64,000 nt of DNA from an uncultured SAR116 cluster alpha proteobacterium. Lineage in GTDB: Bacteria > Pseudomonadota > Alphaproteobacteria > Puniceispirillales > Marisalimonadaceae. Numbering within the stretch: position 1 is the first letter of the stretch; every line of letters begins with the position of its first letter. The position numbers and the translations under genes were made by a program. This document shows positions 61,497 to 64,000 of the stretch, piece after piece. The stretch covers positions 124,001-188,000 of the forward strand of contig CABYED010000001.1 of assembly GCA_902517815.1 (NCBI GenBank), written 5' to 3'. The notes beneath the pieces were generated by a model. That model did no database searches. It was not told where the DNA came from and saw only the letters and a list, made by a program, of their open reading frames with translations.

Positions 61497-62189
61497 TTAT
61501 AAAATATTAAATCCTATAGGACTTATTACTAAACCTAAAAACCCACCAAAAAAGCCTCCCCAAACTACCAGCCAGCCTAAATGCTCTTTAATCATTTTTT
61601 GAATAATAATTTTTATATCTTCAGGGGATAAATCGGCTAACCTTGCGTCTAATATATTTTCAATCTTTAATAATAAAGATGCGGTAGTTTCAGAACTATT
61701 TTCATTGGAAGTGTTTTCAGTCAAAAAGTCTTCAATAATTATTTTTAATTTTTTAGTAAAAGGATCTTTAAGTGGATCAAGAGCTTTTCGACCACCAACC
61801 ATTGCAAGCATACCACCTAATTGTGAACCCTCTATTGCTTCTACTAAACCTAAAAAAACCTTATCAAAATCAATCTTATTAATGATTATTTCCCTAGCAC
61901 TAACTTTATTATCTAATAAAAAATTATTTATCTGAGTTTCAGTAAATAACTCTTGCAAAATAAGGTTCTTTATTCCTAGTTTAATATCTTCGAATTTATC
62001 TAGAATAACTCCTGATCCATATAAAAGGGGTATTTTTTCAAACAACATATGAATAGCTAACCAATTAGTTATGCTGCCAGATAGAGCAAATACTCCTGTG
62101 ATTATAATGAATGGATAGTTTTCTTGATAAATATAACCTACAATTATAATTAATATTGATAATAAATTTGTTATTAAAGATTTATTCAT
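61497..62189 (-). CDS. DUF445-family membrane protein
   Basis: A 230-residue protein with membrane segments at both ends (about 5-45 and 205-228). The family block GSITNWLAIHMLFEK (about 37-51) and GSGVILDKFEDI are clear. DUF445 proteins are thought to be inner-membrane proteins of unknown role. It is the last gene of the minus-strand run with the FAH and VOC genes. Confidence 0.85.
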   Translation of the reverse strand: MNKSLITNLLSILIIIVGYIYQENYPFIIITGVFALSGSITNWLAIHMLFEKIPLLYGSGVILDKFEDIKLGIKNLILQELFTETQINNFLLDNKVSAREIIINKIDFDKVFLGLVEAIEGSQLGGMLAMVGGRKALDPLKDPFTKKLKIIIEDFLTENTSNENSSETTASLLLKIENILDARLADLSPEDIKIIIQKMIKEHLGWLVVWGGFFGGFLGLVISPIGFNIL

Positions 62190-62215
62190 TATTTATAAAC
62201 CCTCATAAATTTAAT

Positions 62216-63073
62216 TTATAACTTTGGTGCTGCAATCACTGGGTTTTTTAACACTCCTAATAACCCGATATCAACTTCAACAATATCCCCTGGAACCATG
62301 TATACAGCTGGATTCCTTTTATCTCCAACACCACCAGGAGTGCCTGTTACAATGACGTCTCCAGATGATAATGCAGTAAATTCTGAAATGTAACTAATTA
62401 ATCTTGGAATTGGAAAAATAAGATCAGCTAATGTAGCTTTCTGCATCACATTTCCATTTAATCTTAATTCAATTGGTAGCTTTCTATAATCACCCACTTC
62501 ACTTGGTGTAACTAAATAAGGTCCAAATCCGCCTGTACCTGGAAAAGTTTTTCCTGGAGTAAATTGAGAAGTGTGTCTTTGATAATTTCTTATACTTCCA
62601 TCATTGTAACATGTATAACCGGCAATATGATTTAGCGCCTCTTCTTCAGAGATAAACCTACCACCTTTACCTATAACGATTGCCATTTCAGCTTCATAAT
62701 CAAAACGATCAGAATTGTCGGGCTTGATTAAAGGTTGCAAATGAGCAACTTGGGAGTCCGCAAACCTGGTGAAGATTGTTGGGTTATCAACATCAGGTCT
62801 ACCAGTTTCTTTTTTATGTTCTAAATAATTTAACCCAATGCACATAATTTTTTCTGGATTTGGAATTACAGGTAAAAAAGTAAAATCTGAAAAAGATAAA
62901 TCTTTTGTTTTACCTGCAATATAGTCTTCTGCTTCTTTTTCCATATTAAGTGATATTAATTCTTTAATAGAATTAATTTCTGGATCTAATTTGCCAGTAA
63001 GGTCAACAATTCCATCTTTTACAACTGCTCCAAAACCTGTTTTTCCTAATCTAGTAAAACTTAGTAACTTCAT
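62216..63073 (-). CDS. Fumarylacetoacetate hydrolase-family protein
   Basis: A 285-residue FAH-fold enzyme. IMCIGLNYLEHKKETGRP, then DYEAEMAIVIGKGGR with metal-binding acids, and VIVTGTPGGVGDKRNPAVYM match the family. It hydrolyses or decarboxylates a C-C bond in oxo-acids from ring cleavage. It lies 13 bases after the VOC gene, which suits a shared degradation route. AGAGGAAA is its ribosome site. Confidence 0.92.
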   Translation of the reverse strand: MKLLSFTRLGKTGFGAVVKDGIVDLTGKLDPEINSIKELISLNMEKEAEDYIAGKTKDLSFSDFTFLPVIPNPEKIMCIGLNYLEHKKETGRPDVDNPTIFTRFADSQVAHLQPLIKPDNSDRFDYEAEMAIVIGKGGRFISEEEALNHIAGYTCYNDGSIRNYQRHTSQFTPGKTFPGTGGFGPYLVTPSEVGDYRKLPIELRLNGNVMQKATLADLIFPIPRLISYISEFTALSSGDVIVTGTPGGVGDKRNPAVYMVPGDIVEVDIGLLGVLKNPVIAAPKL

Positions 63074-63086
63074 TTTATTTCCTCTC

Positions 63087-63929
63087 TTAAGATCTCATAA
63101 TTGCTTTTCCCCATAAATTGAGGGTTCTTTCTTCTTGAGGCCAGTTCTTTGGCGGTCGACCAATTACCGTTTCCAATTCAGCTGATATTTCTATCCAATT
63201 TCCATCAATATCTTCGATAAATACGAATAAATTATTTCCTGGACCATGTCTACCAGGACCCCACATCAATTTTACATTATTTTGAGCAAAATGATCACAC
63301 CATGTTTTTATATTATTCCATTCACAAGCTTCATATGAGTGATGATCCATTCCATTTTGTGAGGATTTAAAACACGCAATTGTGTGATGTTCGTGATTAG
63401 ATGTTGTAAAACAAGTTGCAAGTTCACCAGTGCTTTTTATTACTCTGTCGGTTACTTGAAACCCAAGTTTTCTTTGATAGAAGTTTTGAAACCTTTTTAC
63501 GTCTTTAGACGCAAAAGTTAGATGCTGTAATGGTGCATGAATACTTTTGGTGTAAAAATTATTTTCTTTTTTTTGAACACCAAAACAAATCATATTATTA
63601 TCAGGATCTTGCAATGAAAAAGATCCTGATTGATAAAATTCTGAAACAAAGTCGTTGATTTCACATTTATTTATTTTTAAAAATTCTTTATACCTTTCTA
63701 AATTTTCTTCATTTTTACAAACCATTCCCGCATAGCCGAGTGTATTGTTTTTTCCTGTTTTTATTATTATTTTACGACCAGGTCCCTCGCACAAAAACTT
63801 TTGATTTGTTAGCCTATTTGTCTTCATATCCATTACATTTGAATAAAATTCAGCTAATCTTTTTGGATCACGACTTTCAATTTCAAGATGATTTAATGAA
63901 ATATTAGCTTGAACAGCATCTAGGGACAT
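63087..63929 (-). CDS. VOC-family (extradiol-dioxygenase-like) protein
   Basis: A 280-residue protein with two vicinal-oxygen-chelate domains (about 8-125 and 132-275). The second has PLQHLTFASKDVKRF with the first His, NGMDHHSYEACEW with the second, and GNWIEISAELE with the Glu. This is the metal triad of extradiol dioxygenases. The ring substrate is unknown. It starts four bases after the stop of a partly seen gene. Confidence 0.85.
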   Translation of the reverse strand: MSLDAVQANISLNHLEIESRDPKRLAEFYSNVMDMKTNRLTNQKFLCEGPGRKIIIKTGKNNTLGYAGMVCKNEENLERYKEFLKINKCEINDFVSEFYQSGSFSLQDPDNNMICFGVQKKENNFYTKSIHAPLQHLTFASKDVKRFQNFYQRKLGFQVTDRVIKSTGELATCFTTSNHEHHTIACFKSSQNGMDHHSYEACEWNNIKTWCDHFAQNNVKLMWGPGRHGPGNNLFVFIEDIDGNWIEISAELETVIGRPPKNWPQEERTLNLWGKAIMRS

Positions 63930-63933
63930 TTAT

Positions 63934-64000
63934 TTACCTTATTGATTTTGTTTCATGATGATACTTTTGAATATCGTCAAAAATTTCATTAATATATTTT
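63934..64000 (-). CDS. C-terminal end of an unidentified protein (cut by window edge)
   Basis: On the minus strand a frame is open from the window edge to a TAA at 63934 and ends NEIFDDIQKYHHETKSIR. It stops four bases before the VOC gene, so it is likely the upstream gene of the same operon. Too little is visible to name it; a flavin monooxygenase or hydrolase would fit by context only. Confidence 0.55.
   Translation of the reverse strand, partial: KYINEIFDDIQKYHHETKSIR

Noticed and set aside
1-64000. CRISPR array, rRNA genes or insertion sequence with terminal repeats
   Set aside because: No regularly spaced repeats, no rRNA blocks, and no transposase gene were seen on reading the window.

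Overview
The window is AT-rich (about 30% G+C by eye) and reads as a chromosome segment of a streamlined marine alphaproteobacterium, SAR11-like or an AT-rich relative such as the HIMB59 or AEGEAN-169 groups. The reasons are the low G+C, the short intergenic spaces, the conserved order rpmH-rnpA-yidD-yidC-engB-argB-HAD-dapD-dapE-truA, and the TRAP, CoA-transferase and amidohydrolase genes. The exact lineage cannot be fixed from sequence alone.

Bases 1-8404 are core: the end of truA, a minus-strand run for lysine/DAP and arginine synthesis (dapE, dapD, argB), ribosome and membrane biogenesis (engB, yidC, yidD, rnpA, rpmH), and gpt. Bases 8450-22843 are a composite accessory region built on one tRNA-Arg(ACG) gene. 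A decayed 5' half of the tRNA with its upstream region lies at 8855-9033. The intact tRNA is at 11139-11215 and is followed by a tyrosine integrase. A tRNA 3' copy (attR-like) lies at 17902-17968 and a more decayed 3' end at 22798-22832. Three cargo segments result. A carries an APS-kinase-like/nucleotidyltransferase fusion and a sulfotransferase. B carries the integrase, small membrane proteins, an AEC transporter, a G+C-rich RNA candidate and a zinc-ribbon gene. C carries an amino-acid-type ABC importer lacking its ATPase and a methyltransferase cluster.

Bases 22844-37316 hold copCD and many small, poorly known genes. These include two more members of a small four-cysteine zinc-ribbon family that sits beside tiny membrane peptides, an Nmad3-like protein, a GST gene broken by one in-frame stop, an HMCES/YedK-type SRAP protein, CutA, a YugP-type peptidase, MAPEG, rsmJ and several unassigned families.

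Bases 37434-64000 hold scavenging and catabolic genes: chromate-type transporter, cytochrome c', Zn-dehydrogenase, MATE pump, D-aminoacylase/CoA-transferase/3-hydroxyacyl-CoA-dehydrogenase-like run, glutathionyl-hydroquinone reductase, a gamma-glutamyl hydrolase, RidA-amidase divergent from a 2-hydroxyacid dehydrogenase-SDR pair, a TRAP system (dctP, a 40-residue membrane peptide and a fused DctQM), TerC, a GMC oxidoreductase-methyltransferase pair, AlaX, an SDR without its catalytic Tyr/Lys, and a VOC dioxygenase-FAH hydrolase run cut by the window edge. The most novel candidates are the nested tRNA-Arg island with its repeated integrase-type sites, the small zinc-ribbon/micro-membrane gene family, the sulfation module, and the structured RNA candidate.
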